DNA of 64,000 nucleotides from Candidatus Nitrospira neomarina (GCF_032051675.1 NZ_CP116968.1:310001-374000); one strand, 5' to 3'; shown: positions 25,059 to 34,481, counted from the stretch's first letter. Made by a program: numbers and translations. The notes: generated by a model from the letters alone, not told the origin.

Positions 25059-25400
25059 TCAAGTCTCTGCATTCAGGTGGTCAAGCAGGTAGTCAAGGAT
25101 GATGCGGGCGTCGGTGATGGGATCCGTGGTCATGGGCAATTCTGTCTGTTCCGTCACTTTGGTCAGAAGTCGTTGCGCGGCCGCTCGCACCGATGGTGGA
25201 AACGTGGGTTCTGCTTGGACCTGCCGAAGATGATGCATGGCATCTCCCTTCCAGGTTGCCAGATTTTGTTGCTCCGCCCACTGTTGAGAGGCCAATGCGA
25301 CGGCTCGTCGTGCGCATACTCTGGCCAAACCATCGTTCCCATTCTGGAGTCCCCTGGCGGCCTTGGTGAGTTCCTGTTCGATCTGTTCAGGCCGACTCAT
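25059..25400 (-). CDS. Small helical protein coupled to a RelE-type toxin, possibly HEPN-like
   Basis: A 113-residue, all-helical looking, cytoplasmic protein. Its ATG (25400-25398) overlaps the toxin stop codon as ATGA, so its translation is coupled to the toxin. The most conserved-looking part is GNDGLARVCARRAVALASQQW, followed near the end by DPITDARIILDYLLDHL. I recall similar small proteins with an ARVCARRA helix, and a HEPN-like fold is possible, but no RX4-6H motif is evident. It could be an accessory to the toxin-antitoxin pair or an unrelated passenger. Confidence 0.6.
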   Translation of the reverse strand: MSRPEQIEQELTKAARGLQNGNDGLARVCARRAVALASQQWAEQQNLATWKGDAMHHLRQVQAEPTFPPSVRAAAQRLLTKVTEQTELPMTTDPITDARIILDYLLDHLNAET

Positions 25401-25684
25401 GAATCCTGAGGTGCGGTGCGATTGGCATACAATTCTCGCCTGGTCGCAATTCGATGGATGTGGACGACATGCTCGTCCGGGTCGATGGAGTAGAGAATGC
25501 GCCAATCTCCCACGGCGTATTGGACGAGACCGGGAAGATCCTCGTGCAGGGGTTCATGTCGAAGGTTGGCGACATTCGAGGCCAACCACTTGGTCTTATC
25601 CAACAGGCGCTGGGCCATACCCTGGTCGGTTGATTGAAGGTCGTCCAGGATTGCAGGCTGATAGGTGACGCGATACCAGGCCAT
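25397..25684 (-). CDS. RelE/ParE-family toxin
   Basis: A 95-residue protein with the RelE/ParE fold: an N-terminal strand (YRVTYQPAILDDL), two helices, then GLVQYAVGDWRILYSID and the C-terminal VHIHRIATRRELY, which matches the basic catalytic end of RelE-type ribosome-dependent mRNA endonucleases. It starts 6 bases after the antitoxin stop and overlaps the next gene by 4 bases. The arginines and Tyr expected for RNA cleavage are present, so the toxin looks intact. Confidence 0.87.
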   Translation of the reverse strand: MAWYRVTYQPAILDDLQSTDQGMAQRLLDKTKWLASNVANLRHEPLHEDLPGLVQYAVGDWRILYSIDPDEHVVHIHRIATRRELYANRTAPQDS

Positions 25685-25690
25685 GTCATC

Positions 25691-25894
25691 TCACCACTTG
25701 AGATCTAGTCGTTCAGCGACGGTTTCTCCCGTCACCCGCTCCGGGGAATTCAAAACTTGTTTTAATTGCGCGCGCACCTTGTCATCCAGAGCCAGCCCAA
25801 GATCGGGGTCGCCCAGCAGTTCACACAACCGGTCATCCACCATGCTATTCACCAGTTCTTTAAATTCTTTCTGAGAGAGGTCGGAGATGTTCAT
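25691..25894 (-). CDS. Antitoxin of the RelE-type cassette
   Basis: A 67-residue acidic protein, first gene of the cassette. Its start at 25894 is set by GGAGG seven bases upstream; a longer in-frame reading lacks a ribosome site. The pattern LSQKEFKELVNSMVDDRLCELL, DPDLGLALDD and a C-terminal TVAERLDLKW is that of RelE-partner antitoxins common in cyanobacteria and Nitrospira. There is no obvious DNA-binding domain, unlike many antitoxins, so autoregulation may work another way. The 6-base gap to the toxin supports the pairing. Confidence 0.82.
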   Translation of the reverse strand: MNISDLSQKEFKELVNSMVDDRLCELLGDPDLGLALDDKVRAQLKQVLNSPERVTGETVAERLDLKW

Positions 25895-26103
25895 TGTGAA
25901 GCCTCCATGCGGATACGTACCTGATCCTGTAATGTGTGATAGTTCTTCTACCTCATTGATGAGGCTGAAGGGGATATAATGGCATGTTGGTCCTTTCGCT
26001 GCCACAAAATAATCATGCTCTTCAAGACGCATCAGGCAAATTCTCAATTTCCGGACTGAAGCCCGGTATCTCGTCCTTTCAAGGAAAATTTAGAAAACGA
26101 CGT

Positions 26104-27744
26104 TTAGAAACTTCCCGCTTCTACGACATCATCGAGGCTGTTAATGTCCAGCCAATGTCCGACGGTGTAGAGCACCCGAATCGGATAGTTTCGTCGTAAT
26201 AACTCCTGGAACAGGATGGCCATTCCTGCTTTCCTGTGATTCGGGTCGGCAAGAAGTTCGGTAAGGACCTCATGTAATTGTGTGACACCTTGAGCCGAGA
26301 CTTTAAAAAACCCCATCCATACGCCATGAATCATGTCCGAAGGCACTGCCCGGCCTAATTGCTTGAGATGAATCTGGGCGTTAAAGGCCTTTCGGGAATT
26401 TGGAGCGCTACATTCGGCAAATCCACCAAGCCTCGTGTAACTCGTTTTTTCCTGCCAGTGGCTATCCACAAAAATGACAAAGTCATCCTTTGTTTGCAGC
26501 AATGCCTGAGGAATGTACGTGTTAAACAAGACATCGCCATAGGATACGATGGTGTCGGGGAATCGGGCGTCTTTTGATTGAAGCGCTTTCAATAAGGAAT
26601 CCAATTCTCCCGTTTCCGCGAAGGCATCGTTATCGACATAGGTTAAATTGGGAAGATTGACGGCCTCTTTTCTATACCCCCGGACCACAAGAATTTCCTT
26701 GATGCCCACACTGTTGTATGCGTCAACGATATGAGCAAGGAGGGGGACGCCACGAATATTCACCATGGTTTTTGGTTTGTCTTCGGTGAGGTCCCCTAAC
26801 TCATCTCCACGGGAAGCGGCGAGGACAATAGCTGATGCGCGGTCGGCACTTTTAGGAAGGTAGCGTTGCTCGGCTTCCATGAGTTCATCTGCACCTTGCA
26901 GACGAAAAACCTCAGAGACCGGCACAATGTTATCCTCGATGAATAAAAGATTTTCCTGTTCCTTCAGAACGCGAGCGGTCGTTTGCATGGTGGCGACTGC
27001 GGCGCGGAGCATATGATTCGCCCAAATCACCATGGAAAAGCCATGCTGCCGGAATACATCGGTGGGAGTGGAGTAATATTTCGTCGGCACAATCACCACG
27101 GGGGAGCGATTGCTCCATTCCCGCTTAAACGCCAGAATCTCATCCGGCACCGCCAGCGCACTGTGAATCAGAATGCCATCCGCCCCGGCCTGGCGATACG
27201 CCTCTGCCCGTCTCAAGGCCTCCGTCAGTCCCCATCCGCAGATGAACGCTTCAACCCGGGCGATGATGCAGAAATCCGGATCGGATTGCGCATCTTTCCC
27301 GGCTTTGATTTTTCCACAAAATTCTTCCATGTCGGCCATGGGCTGTGTGTCACCCTTGAGAAAGCTATTCGTCTTCGGAAACAACTTGTCTTCAATGCAC
27401 ACGGCCGCGATATGCCGTTGTTCCAGTTTGCGAATGAGACGCTGCATATTATTGAAGTTGCCGTATCCTGTATCTCCGTCGAGGAGAATCGGAATGCGTG
27501 CCGCGTCAGACATAAATTCCAGATTGTCCAGGACCTGGGTCCAACTCGCCTCGTTGTTATCTCGCACGCCGAATTGAGCTGAGATCGAGAGTCCGCTGGC
27601 CCAGATGCCATGGAATCCTGCTTCTTCTACAATCTTGGCGCTCAATCCATTGTGAGCCTCGCAGATAAATTCAAGCTGGGAGGACAAGAGAAGCTTTTTG
27701 AATTGCGTTGATTTTGGCGGCTGGGGTTCGCTTGGCATAATCAA
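26104..27744 (-). CDS. Phosphoenolpyruvate mutase fused to a nucleotidyltransferase domain
   Basis: A 546-residue fusion. Residues 15-290 are a PEP mutase/isocitrate lyase barrel with [10 protein letters not shown] and the PEP-mutase signature [11 protein letters not shown] (E118, D119, K120, then N126-S127), so it should convert PEP to phosphonopyruvate, the first step to carbon-phosphorus bonds. Residues 305-546 are a sugar-phosphate nucleotidyltransferase-like domain: [13 protein letters not shown] and a [17 protein letters not shown] segment, [10 protein letters not shown] and VSYGDVLF. Such a domain might activate a phosphonate with CTP. A phosphonopyruvate decarboxylase, which normally pulls this unfavourable reaction forward, is absent nearby. 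An alternative start at 27738 is equally good. Confidence 0.88.
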   Translation of the reverse strand: MIMPSEPQPPKSTQFKKLLLSSQLEFICEAHNGLSAKIVEEAGFHGIWASGLSISAQFGVRDNNEASWTQVLDNLEFMSDAARIPILLDGDTGYGNFNNMQRLIRKLEQRHIAAVCIEDKLFPKTNSFLKGDTQPMADMEEFCGKIKAGKDAQSDPDFCIIARVEAFICGWGLTEALRRAEAYRQAGADGILIHSALAVPDEILAFKREWSNRSPVVIVPTKYYSTPTDVFRQHGFSMVIWANHMLRAAVATMQTTARVLKEQENLLFIEDNIVPVSEVFRLQGADELMEAEQRYLPKSADRASAIVLAASRGDELGDLTEDKPKTMVNIRGVPLLAHIVDAYNSVGIKEILVVRGYRKEAVNLPNLTYVDNDAFAETGELDSLLKALQSKDARFPDTIVSYGDVLFNTYIPQALLQTKDDFVIFVDSHWQEKTSYTRLGGFAECSAPNSRKAFNAQIHLKQLGRAVPSDMIHGVWMGFFKVSAQGVTQLHEVLTELLADPNHRKAGMAILFQELLRRNYPIRVLYTVGHWLDINSLDDVVEAGSF

Positions 27745-27986
27745 TAAATGTAAAGTGTTTCAGATCGTTCAATGAAGTACTGAAGTCTACATCAAGGGGA
27801 ATCTTGCTGCCAAACCTTTCCGTATCTGATTGGGAGGCCGGGAAGACGTTTGGTTATGGAATCTGTCGGATGTATGAGTGGGAAGAATGATTGACCCCAA
27901 GGCTGGTGACAGGTTTTGAAAATGATGGGGTCAGGAAAAGGGCATAGCCACGAACCATGCCCTTGTCCATATGAACAGTGAACAAT

Positions 27987-28268
27987 TTATGGAGTGCGGC
28001 TGGTGATCTCAAGAAGATGATAACCGAACTGGGTTTTAACCGGGCCGTGGACCTTGCCGAGTTCCCCGCTAAACACAACCTCATCAAATTCTTTGACCAT
28101 TTGACCGGGGCCGAACTCGCCCAGATCGCCACCTTGTTTGCCTGATGGACAGGTGGAATGTTCCTTCGCAGCGGCAGCAAAATCTCCACCACCCTCAATT
28201 TGTGTTTTTAAGTTTTTGCATGCTTCTTCTGTTGAAACCAAAATGTGACGGGCGCGCGCTTTCGCCAT
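27987..28268 (-). CDS. Parvulin-type peptidyl-prolyl cis-trans isomerase (PpiC-like)
   Basis: A 93-residue single-domain parvulin. Motifs: ARHILVSTEEACKNLK at the start, then GGDFAAAAKEHSTCPSGKQGGDLGEFGPGQMV and VHGPVKTQFGYHLLEI. These cover the whole fold, including the catalytic His at each end and the usual Cys (STCPSG). There is no signal peptide, so it works in the cytoplasm. A good AAGGAG site precedes the ATG at 28268. It stands alone after a gap from the PEP mutase gene. Confidence 0.93.
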   Translation of the reverse strand: MAKARARHILVSTEEACKNLKTQIEGGGDFAAAAKEHSTCPSGKQGGDLGEFGPGQMVKEFDEVVFSGELGKVHGPVKTQFGYHLLEITSRTP

Positions 28269-28542
28269 GAGCAGTCTCCTTCTAAGCTAGAAAATTGGAC
28301 AATAGTTCTTTTCTCATGATTGACCAGTCAAGGTCAAATTTCATGAGAATCAGCCGGCGCAACCCGTGAAATCCTCTTGTTCGTAACGTATTGTGGAAGG
28401 ACGAAAGTTTTGGTGATCAGGAACGGGTCGGTTGGACGAAGCCCGTGTTCGTGTGGGACTGAAGGCCGGTGAAAGGAGGAAAGAGTCGTGGTAGAAGAGC
28501 GGGAGATTCGCCGGAACGAGAGGCGGGGATGGAGTTGATAAA

Positions 28543-28959
28543 CTAGTTGTCGGGATTCATCGCCAGGTAATCACAAATAAAATCCAAAACCAATTCGTCA
28601 AAATTGTTGAATATGGTTTTGACCCCACCCGCCGTCACGACGCCTTGTTCCCAGGTGATGGCGTGTCCTGTGGAGGAGTTATGAACAAGGGCGACCAGTT
28701 GGTGGACTTCAAGGTCGATCCGACAGGCGTAACGCTTTGGGCCCAAGGGAAGAGCCGCCATATTGACATATAAATACGGCTCTCCGGGCAATTTGGCAGC
28801 TTCGAGTTCTTTGACCAGACGAATCCCCGCCGTTTGCAATTGTGCCTCCACTCGTTTGCGCACCTCACTTCGGTTTAATACCCCCCTCAGCTCCGGACCT
28901 AAGTCCTCAACAACCACATAGATGCCATGTATCCCCCTTAGTGATTCTTTCCTCAGCAT
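28543..28959 (-). CDS. Conserved hypothetical protein
   Basis: A 138-residue protein without signal peptide or membrane segment. It shows alternating strands and helices: GIYVVVEDLGPELRG, a helix RVEAQLQTAGIRLVKELE, then LYVNMAALPL, YACRIDLEVHQLVALVHN and a C-terminal helix NNFDELVLDFICDYLAMNP. I recall comparable proteins in related genomes, sometimes with a signal peptide, but know no function. The start at 28959 lacks a clear ribosome site. Confidence 0.65.
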   Translation of the reverse strand: MLRKESLRGIHGIYVVVEDLGPELRGVLNRSEVRKRVEAQLQTAGIRLVKELEAAKLPGEPYLYVNMAALPLGPKRYACRIDLEVHQLVALVHNSSTGHAITWEQGVVTAGGVKTIFNNFDELVLDFICDYLAMNPDN

Positions 28960-29039
28960 AGGATCATCAACCTCTCCGTCAATTCGTACAAGACAATAAC
29001 ACGCGTTCTGCGTCTGCTCAGAGATTGTAGACTGATTCC

Positions 29040-29393
29040 CTAAGCCTTGTCCTCCTTCGCCTTGCGCAAATAATCACCGAGGATTCCCCGGCTGTGTTCA
29101 TCATCGTGGCAGTATACGCAGAGGTTCTCCCAGTTCGATCCGTCCGGTGGATTGTTGTGGTGATTGCCGTCCTTATGGTGCACCGTGAGCAGATGTCTGT
29201 TCTTGAGGTCGAATTCTCTGGCGCATTTGGCACAAATGAGCCCGTGAATCTTCAGTGACTGTTCCCGATAAGAGCTGTTGCTCGAGGCTGAAGGCTTGGG
29301 TCGCAGTCCTTTGAGGAGTTCGTCAATGGGTTTGTCGACAGCAGGTTTTTGGAGCCGTCGCAGTTTGTGACGACCCCGGTATGCATTCCCCAT
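29040..29393 (-). CDS. yajD: YajD-like HNH nuclease family protein
   Basis: A 117-residue protein with an HNH domain. CAKC and CVYC are the two zinc-binding pairs (ICAKCAREFDL, NLCVYCHDDEH) and the HNH core is TVHHKDGNHHNNPPDGSNWENL, with the His-His and Asn residues intact. Lys/Arg-rich ends suggest nucleic acid binding. GAAAGGACG precedes the ATG. Standalone HNH proteins of the YajD type are widespread; the target is unknown. It is divergent from the gene at 29713. Confidence 0.88.
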   Translation of the reverse strand: MGNAYRGRHKLRRLQKPAVDKPIDELLKGLRPKPSASSNSSYREQSLKIHGLICAKCAREFDLKNRHLLTVHHKDGNHHNNPPDGSNWENLCVYCHDDEHSRGILGDYLRKAKEDKA

Positions 29394-29672
29394 GATGTGC
29401 GTCCTTTCAAGTGATGGCGTCGTGATGGTGGCGCCAGCGATGAATAGCCGCGTGGATTCACTGCCAGGATTCTCAAAGTTTTTCCGGTCTTTGTCAATGC
29501 GATTTGGACGGATACCTGGTCGAGCATGCCTGATGTGGTGTCAACCCTTAGATGAGGCCTTCGCGATGGTTGGTAAGGAATCGTGTGGTGTGAGGCCTGC
29601 GAGCCCTATGAGGTAAGTGCTAGGATGATAATAGGTTCTGCGGATAGAGTTGGTCTGTCATTCCTTTTATAG

Positions 29673-29694
29673 GCACCCGCTTCGAGACGGGTGC
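29673..29694 (+). promoter_or_regulatory. Leader hairpin before the gene at 29713
   Basis: GCACCCG (29673-29679) pairs with CGGGTGC (29688-29694) around an 8-base loop, directly before the ribosome site AGGAGGG. It may influence translation start or be the end of an upstream transcript. The rest of the 319-base divergent region 29394-29712 shows nothing recognisable. Confidence 0.4.
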
Positions 29695-29712
29695 TCTTAC
29701 CAGGAGGGTGCC

Positions 29713-30105
29713 ATGTTTGGTCCTATAACACTTCCCTTTGGGGCGAAAATGTTGTTTAACACCGTCAAATTGAAGCCCGGGGTTTCCTTCGATCAGGTAG
29801 AGCTGGCCGTTGGAGAGATGTGCATGGTCGTCAAGGAAACCTATGGCGGAGACAAGGGCGGCTTCATTGCCGGGCAGGTGTTCAAATTTTCCGGTTTCGT
29901 CTCTGACGAAGGGTCCTTAAGTGAATCAAAAGCCGCAGATGACCATTACGCGATTGTGACCTATTGGAGTTCATTTGCGGATCACGAAAAATCTCATGCC
30001 GATGAACTGTTCAATAAGACATTCGCCGCTTTGGCTACCATGTGTTCTGAGACGAAAGAACTCGGCTACGATATGCTATGGCAAGGGGCGGCGAAGACGG
30101 CCTGA
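29713..30105 (+). CDS. Conserved hypothetical protein, ferredoxin-like fold possible
   Basis: A 130-residue cytoplasmic protein starting after CAGGAGGG. Notable stretches: MLFNTVKLKPGVSFDQVELAVGEMCMVVKETYG, then GGFIAGQVFKFSGFVSDEGS and DDHYAIVTYWSSFADHEKSHAD. The pattern of a strand, a helix with positional pairing and a strand ending in a clock-like YWSSFADHEKSH resembles dimeric alpha-beta barrel proteins such as antibiotic biosynthesis monooxygenases. I believe it is conserved among Nitrospira, but this is from memory. Function unknown. Confidence 0.72.
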   Translation: MFGPITLPFGAKMLFNTVKLKPGVSFDQVELAVGEMCMVVKETYGGDKGGFIAGQVFKFSGFVSDEGSLSESKAADDHYAIVTYWSSFADHEKSHADELFNKTFAALATMCSETKELGYDMLWQGAAKTA

Positions 30106-30238
30106 GCTTTTCGACAGAGAAAGATCTCCGTCGCCCATCTAGCCAGGCATCGGTCAGTTTGGCGCGTGTTTACAGAGAATGAGGTCATGCCGGGACAGGA
30201 GGGCGTCAAACGGACGCGATAGGGAGTCCCATGCTGAT

Positions 30239-30727
30239 TCAGGCGTTTCCACAGCATTTTTTATACTTTTTCCCGCTGCCGCAGGGGCACGGATCGTTCC
30301 GTCCAATTTTGGCCTCGCTACGCACGACGGTCTGAACTCCAGGACTTTTGCCGTCGGTGAAATACCAACTCCCCTTATGTTTCCGAAACTCGCTTAGCTC
30401 ATGATGGATTTGAGGGCCCTCTTCGGTCTCAAACGTGGCCTTGAATTCGACGAGGCCCGCTTCGTCCTCTATTCCGCCCTGTTTCGTCGACAGAATTTCT
30501 AACCCCGTCCATTTGGTAGTTTCTGCCCACTTGCGATTGGCCTCAAGGTCAATATCGTGTTTGGTTTTCGGGTCATGGGTCTTTTCGATGAAATCCATCT
30601 GGACTTGCGTATAGGCCGAATATCTGGCCCGCATAAGCTGTTCTGCAGTTTCTGCCTGTTTCGGTCCGGTGATGATGGGCTCACAGCATTGGTTGAAGGT
30701 TTTTCCGCTCTGACACGGACACTGCAT
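30239..30727 (-). CDS. YchJ-family protein with two SEC-C zinc motifs
   Basis: A 162-residue protein. SEC-C motifs sit at both ends: [13 protein letters not shown] at the start and [15 protein letters not shown] at the very end, each a compact zinc-binding motif. Between them is the YchJ domain ([23 protein letters not shown]), an NTF2-like fold. AAGGAG precedes the ATG. Role unknown; SEC-C domains often bind ribosomes or SecB-like partners. Confidence 0.9.
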   Translation of the reverse strand: MQCPCQSGKTFNQCCEPIITGPKQAETAEQLMRARYSAYTQVQMDFIEKTHDPKTKHDIDLEANRKWAETTKWTGLEILSTKQGGIEDEAGLVEFKATFETEEGPQIHHELSEFRKHKGSWYFTDGKSPGVQTVVRSEAKIGRNDPCPCGSGKKYKKCCGNA

Positions 30728-31372
30728 ATGCGACTCCTTTTCTAAGTGAAGGCAAATGATGATTGACTCTTGTACGTCGCGAGTGACAGAAAAGTCAAAA
30801 GGCCCGGCATCTCATTCCTCTCGAAAAAAATTGGTGAGTCCCGGCTGCAGTCTTCCCGTTATTTAGCTCTTTTCGTCCCTCTCTTGAATAGCTGGTCCGT
30901 TTCTGTCGCTCAAGCCATGCCCGGGCGACATTTTTTAATGCCGCGTACCCAGATATCGGCACCCATATTGCGCATCATGCATGATTTCATCGGGAAACAG
31001 GTTCAATCAATTTTGATTGCTGTACGAATATCATTTCTAATTTTTACTGGATTTCGTGGTGTTGTGGGGGTGAAGCCAGATGAGCGAATTGGGTCATTGA
31101 GGAATGTGTGGAAGTTATTTGTCAGTTGAGTTAGGCTTTTTTTGCGAATCTGACTGTGCCTCGCTCCTGATAGAAAGAAGTTTTGCGTCAAAACGATGAA
31201 ATGGAGCAAGAATTGAGCAGGCCAGAGACTTTCTTTTCATGCGGATCCGGGTTCGGATCACCAGGAGAAATATTCTACACATGACGTGTTTCCCACTTGA
31301 TAAGGCGCAGCAGCAATCATTTCATAGATGGCTTTATTCCTAAAACTCATTCAGGGTTCTGGAGGAACACAC
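30728..31372. other. Long intergenic region; no gene seen
   Basis: About 640 bases upstream of a secreted repeat protein. A reading frame at 30770-31129 exists but has no ribosome site, no recognisable motif and poor codon character. The region probably holds the promoter of the secreted protein, which I could not locate. No riboswitch or RNA family was recognised. Confidence 0.4.
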
Positions 31373-33550
31373 ATGAAAATTTTCAACCAAATGGTCACTG
31401 CGGGCACAATCGTCCTCATGCTCGTATTCCTTGCACCCCCTACCTATGGAGCGGAGACGGCCCGAGTCAGTGTCAGCACCGGTAATCTGCAAGGCAATAA
31501 CAATAGTTTTCTTCCGGACCTTAATGAAAACGGCAGGTTTGTTACCTACTATTCCTTGTCGACTAATCTGGTGCCCGGTGATACCAACGGGGTACGAGAT
31601 ATATTCGTGTACGATCGGCAAAACCAACAAACTACGCGCGTGAGCGTGGCGACGGGTGGAGGGCAGGCCAATGGTGAGAGCCTTGAGCCTGCCATAAGCG
31701 CCAACGGGCGTTATGTGGCATTTCGGTCGGATGCCACGAACCTGGTTCCGGGGGATACAAATGGCACCACTGATGTGTTCGTCCATGATCGGCAGACAGG
31801 CATCACGAGCCGGGTCAGTGTTGCGACGGGTGGGGGACAGTCCAATAACAACAGTTTTACTCCAGCCCTGAGTGCTGACGGCAGGTTTGTGGCGTTCCAC
31901 TCCTTTGCGAACAATCTGGTGCCGGGTGACACCAATGGAGTGTTAGATGTGTTCGTTCATGATCGGCAAACAGGGGCGACGACACGCGTGAGTGTGGCCA
32001 CAGGCGCAATCCAGGGGAATAATACCAGTCGAGCGGGATTTCTCAGTGCGAATGGGGGGTTGGTGGCGTTTGAATCCGATGCGACTAACCTGGTCCCGGG
32101 CGATACCAATGGTGTGCGGGATCTGTTCATTCATGATCGGCAAACAGGGGTGACGACGCGTGTGAGTGTGGCCACAGGCGGAGGGCAGGTCAATGGTGAG
32201 AGTGTGGATGCCGAATTGAGTGCGGATGGTCGCTATGTCACATTTCAATCGGATGCAACGAATCTCGTCGCTGGCGATACCAATGGAGTGGGTGATGTGT
32301 TTGTCCATGACCGTCAAACGAACACCACCACGCGCGTCAGTGTGGCAAGTGGCGGTCTCCAAGGAGGAGGAGAGAGTTCAGAGGGGACCATCAGCGGGGA
32401 TGGACGTTTTGTGGCATTTCTTTCTTTTGCCACCAATCTCGTTCCGGACGATACGAATGGAGAGGGTGATGTGTTTGTGCATGATCGTCAGACCAACACG
32501 ACCACCAGGATGAGTGTGACGACCGGTGGAGTGCAAGGCAATGATTTTAGTTGTAATCCGGCAATCAGTCAGGATGGTCGGATTGTCGGATTTTTCTCAG
32601 ATTCAACCAACCTGGTTCCGGGTGATACGAATGGAATCCGGGATATCTTCATTCATAATCGCACGGCGAACTTTGATTTGGATGGAGATGGCAAGGCTGA
32701 CATCGTGTGGCGCAATATCAATAATGGCAGCACGGCGATCTGGTTTATGAATGGAACGGCAATTGCTTCCTCAAGTTTCCCGGGCGGTGTCCCTCCAGCT
32801 TGGGAGATTACCGGTATCGGCGATGTGAATGCGGATGGTCAGGCTGATGTGATTTGGCGCAATAGCACCAGTGGTACGGTGGCTGTGTGGTTAATGAATG
32901 GGAATACCATTGCATCGGTAGGCTTCCCGGGCACTGTCCCTACCGGTTGGGTGCTTGAGCAACTTGGAGATGTGGATGGGAATGGCACGGCAGACCTCGT
33001 TTGGCGAAATACCACTAGCAAGGTGGTTGTCGTGTGGCTGATGAGTGGAGCGACCATTGCCTCATCCAGATCGCTCGGTGGTGTCCCGGGTGAGTGGAAG
33101 ATTGTCGGAATGGGCGATGTCAATGCCGATCGCAAAGCCGATATCATCTGGCGGAATAGCAACAGCGGGGCGGTGGCCGTGTGGTTAATGAACGGCCTCT
33201 CGGTCCTGTCAATCGGAGTCCCAGGGAATGCCAGCTTGGTGTTTGAGGTGGCCGGGGTGGGGGATGTTGATGGGAATGGGACCGCTGACCTGATCTGGCG
33301 TAATACCGGCAGCGGTGCGGTGGCGTTCTGGCTCATGAATGGACTCACGATCGGGACCACGGGTGCCCTGGCAGGCAAGGCTTTGGAGTGGGACATTGCC
33401 CAGGTCAGTGATCGGGACGGTAGCGGGAAAGTAGATTTGACCTGGTTCAACACCGACACCGGTGAGGTCGAGGTGTGGCTGATGAATGGGGTCACTGTTG
33501 GTTCAACAGGTTCACCGGGGACCACCTCTTCGAGCTGGGAGATTCAATAG
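31373..33550 (+). CDS. Secreted protein: seven beta-propeller-like repeats plus six VCBS/FG-GAP-like repeats
   Basis: A 725-residue exported protein. The start at 31373 follows GGAGGAACACAC and gives a signal peptide ending near PPTYGAE. Residues 25-460 hold seven repeats of roughly 58 residues with GRYVxFxSxATNLVPGDTNG, then DVFVHDRQTxxTTRVSV, like the WD40/TolB-type propeller blades of PD40 proteins. The remainder holds six repeats with the calcium-binding-like DLDGDGKADIVWRN, closing with VAVWLMNG. Propellers with VCBS repeats usually sit outside the cell. No sorting signal or membrane anchor follows. DNA identity among repeats is high, so copy number may change by recombination. Confidence 0.87.
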   Translation: MKIFNQMVTAGTIVLMLVFLAPPTYGAETARVSVSTGNLQGNNNSFLPDLNENGRFVTYYSLSTNLVPGDTNGVRDIFVYDRQNQQTTRVSVATGGGQANGESLEPAISANGRYVAFRSDATNLVPGDTNGTTDVFVHDRQTGITSRVSVATGGGQSNNNSFTPALSADGRFVAFHSFANNLVPGDTNGVLDVFVHDRQTGATTRVSVATGAIQGNNTSRAGFLSANGGLVAFESDATNLVPGDTNGVRDLFIHDRQTGVTTRVSVATGGGQVNGESVDAELSADGRYVTFQSDATNLVAGDTNGVGDVFVHDRQTNTTTRVSVASGGLQGGGESSEGTISGDGRFVAFLSFATNLVPDDTNGEGDVFVHDRQTNTTTRMSVTTGGVQGNDFSCNPAISQDGRIVGFFSDSTNLVPGDTNGIRDIFIHNRTANFDLDGDGKADIVWRNINNGSTAIWFMNGTAIASSSFPGGVPPAWEITGIGDVNADGQADVIWRNSTSGTVAVWLMNGNTIASVGFPGTVPTGWVLEQLGDVDGNGTADLVWRNTTSKVVVVWLMSGATIASSRSLGGVPGEWKIVGMGDVNADRKADIIWRNSNSGAVAVWLMNGLSVLSIGVPGNASLVFEVAGVGDVDGNGTADLIWRNTGSGAVAFWLMNGLTIGTTGALAGKALEWDIAQVSDRDGSGKVDLTWFNTDTGEVEVWLMNGVTVGSTGSPGTTSSSWEIQ

Positions 33551-33687
33551 CAATGCCTTTGGCCTCTTTCCCGAAATTCAATCAGAGTTACAGGTTTGGC
33601 CAAGGACTGGGGAGAAGAGGTTTCTTAACTGACTGGGGCGGGGGAAAGGAACTCTACCTGAATGGTAGAAAGCTGTGGAAGATCACA

Positions 33688-33721
33688 GGGGGCTGGTTTT
33701 GTCAAAGACCAACCCCCTTCT
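33688..33721 (+). terminator. Intrinsic terminator of the secreted repeat protein gene
   Basis: GGGGG-C-TGGT (33688-33697) pairs with ACCA-A-CCCCC (33708-33717), with one mismatch and a 10-base loop, followed by TTCTTTC. It lies 138 bases after the stop codon, with no gene in between. Confidence 0.7.
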
Positions 33722-34004
33722 TTCGTCGAACAACAAAGGACCATCCTATCAGAGGAAACAGGCTTTTCATCGCAAAATGGTGGGAATGGGTATGGGTAAA
33801 TTAAAATGACTCATTTTTCCAGTGGCGGCAACACCACCTGTTTTTTGTAGAAACCGCTCCATGACTGTATATTTATTTCATTTTGGCAACTCATCCGTCT
33901 ATAACATTTCTGCGTCAGATCTGGTGAAATGAAGGCTAATCGGAATTTTCCTGATAGGATTATTGGATTTAATATTTTGCAGGAGTAAAAGGAACAAAAC
34001 CCCT

Positions 34005-34481
34005 ATGGTGCGACACTCCCGAAAATTTGAAATTGCCAAACATCTGGCGGAAATATTAGACCGGCGTTTTACGATTCCAGGAACCTCAATTCGTATCGGG
34101 TTAGATCCGATCCTGGGACTGATTCCAGGTGTGGGCGATGCCCTCGCAGGTCTGGCTGGATCAGTCATCCTTGTCGTGGCGGCTCAATCCCAACTTCCTA
34201 AAATCGTCCTCATCCGTATGAGTCTCAATATCGCGATTAACAGCGTGGTCGGTGCCATTCCCATTCTCGGTGATCTGTTCTCTGTCTGGTTTAAAAGTAA
34301 TGTGAAAAATGTTGAGTTGTTGGAGCGATATGCTGTTGGGGATCGTCCAAGGTCCACTACAGGGGATTGGGTTTTCGTAATAGGGTTATTGTTAGTCGTG
34401 GCTTTGGTGATCGCCGGAACGGTGGTAGGAATCCTTTGGCTTCTTATGCGTATCTGGGAAATCCTGCAAGGCATGCAATAA
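34005..34481 (+). CDS. DUF4112 membrane protein
   Basis: A 158-residue protein with family motifs IRIGLDPILGLIPGVGDALAGLAG, NIAINSVVGAIPILGDLFSVWFKSN and ELLERYAVGD, then a C-terminal transmembrane segment. The duplicated GLIPGVGD/GAIPILGD motif defines DUF4112. The chosen ATG at 34005 follows AAAAGGAA. A TTG upstream would add 14 Arg/Lys-rich residues without support. Function unknown; it is probably an integral inner membrane protein. Confidence 0.85.
   Translation: MVRHSRKFEIAKHLAEILDRRFTIPGTSIRIGLDPILGLIPGVGDALAGLAGSVILVVAAQSQLPKIVLIRMSLNIAINSVVGAIPILGDLFSVWFKSNVKNVELLERYAVGDRPRSTTGDWVFVIGLLLVVALVIAGTVVGILWLLMRIWEILQGMQ

Noticed and set aside
28488-28538. 16-residue reading frame with an AAAGGAGG site
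   Set aside because: The frame (VVEEREIRRNERRGWS) is too short and repetitive to support, and no terminator or conserved feature follows.
30770-31129. 119-residue frame upstream of the secreted repeat protein
   Set aside because: No ribosome site, no signal peptide or domain, and composition like noncoding DNA.
31373-33550. CRISPR-like periodicity
   Set aside because: The repeated DNA is the coding sequence of protein repeats with a period of about 174 or 190 bases and no spacers.
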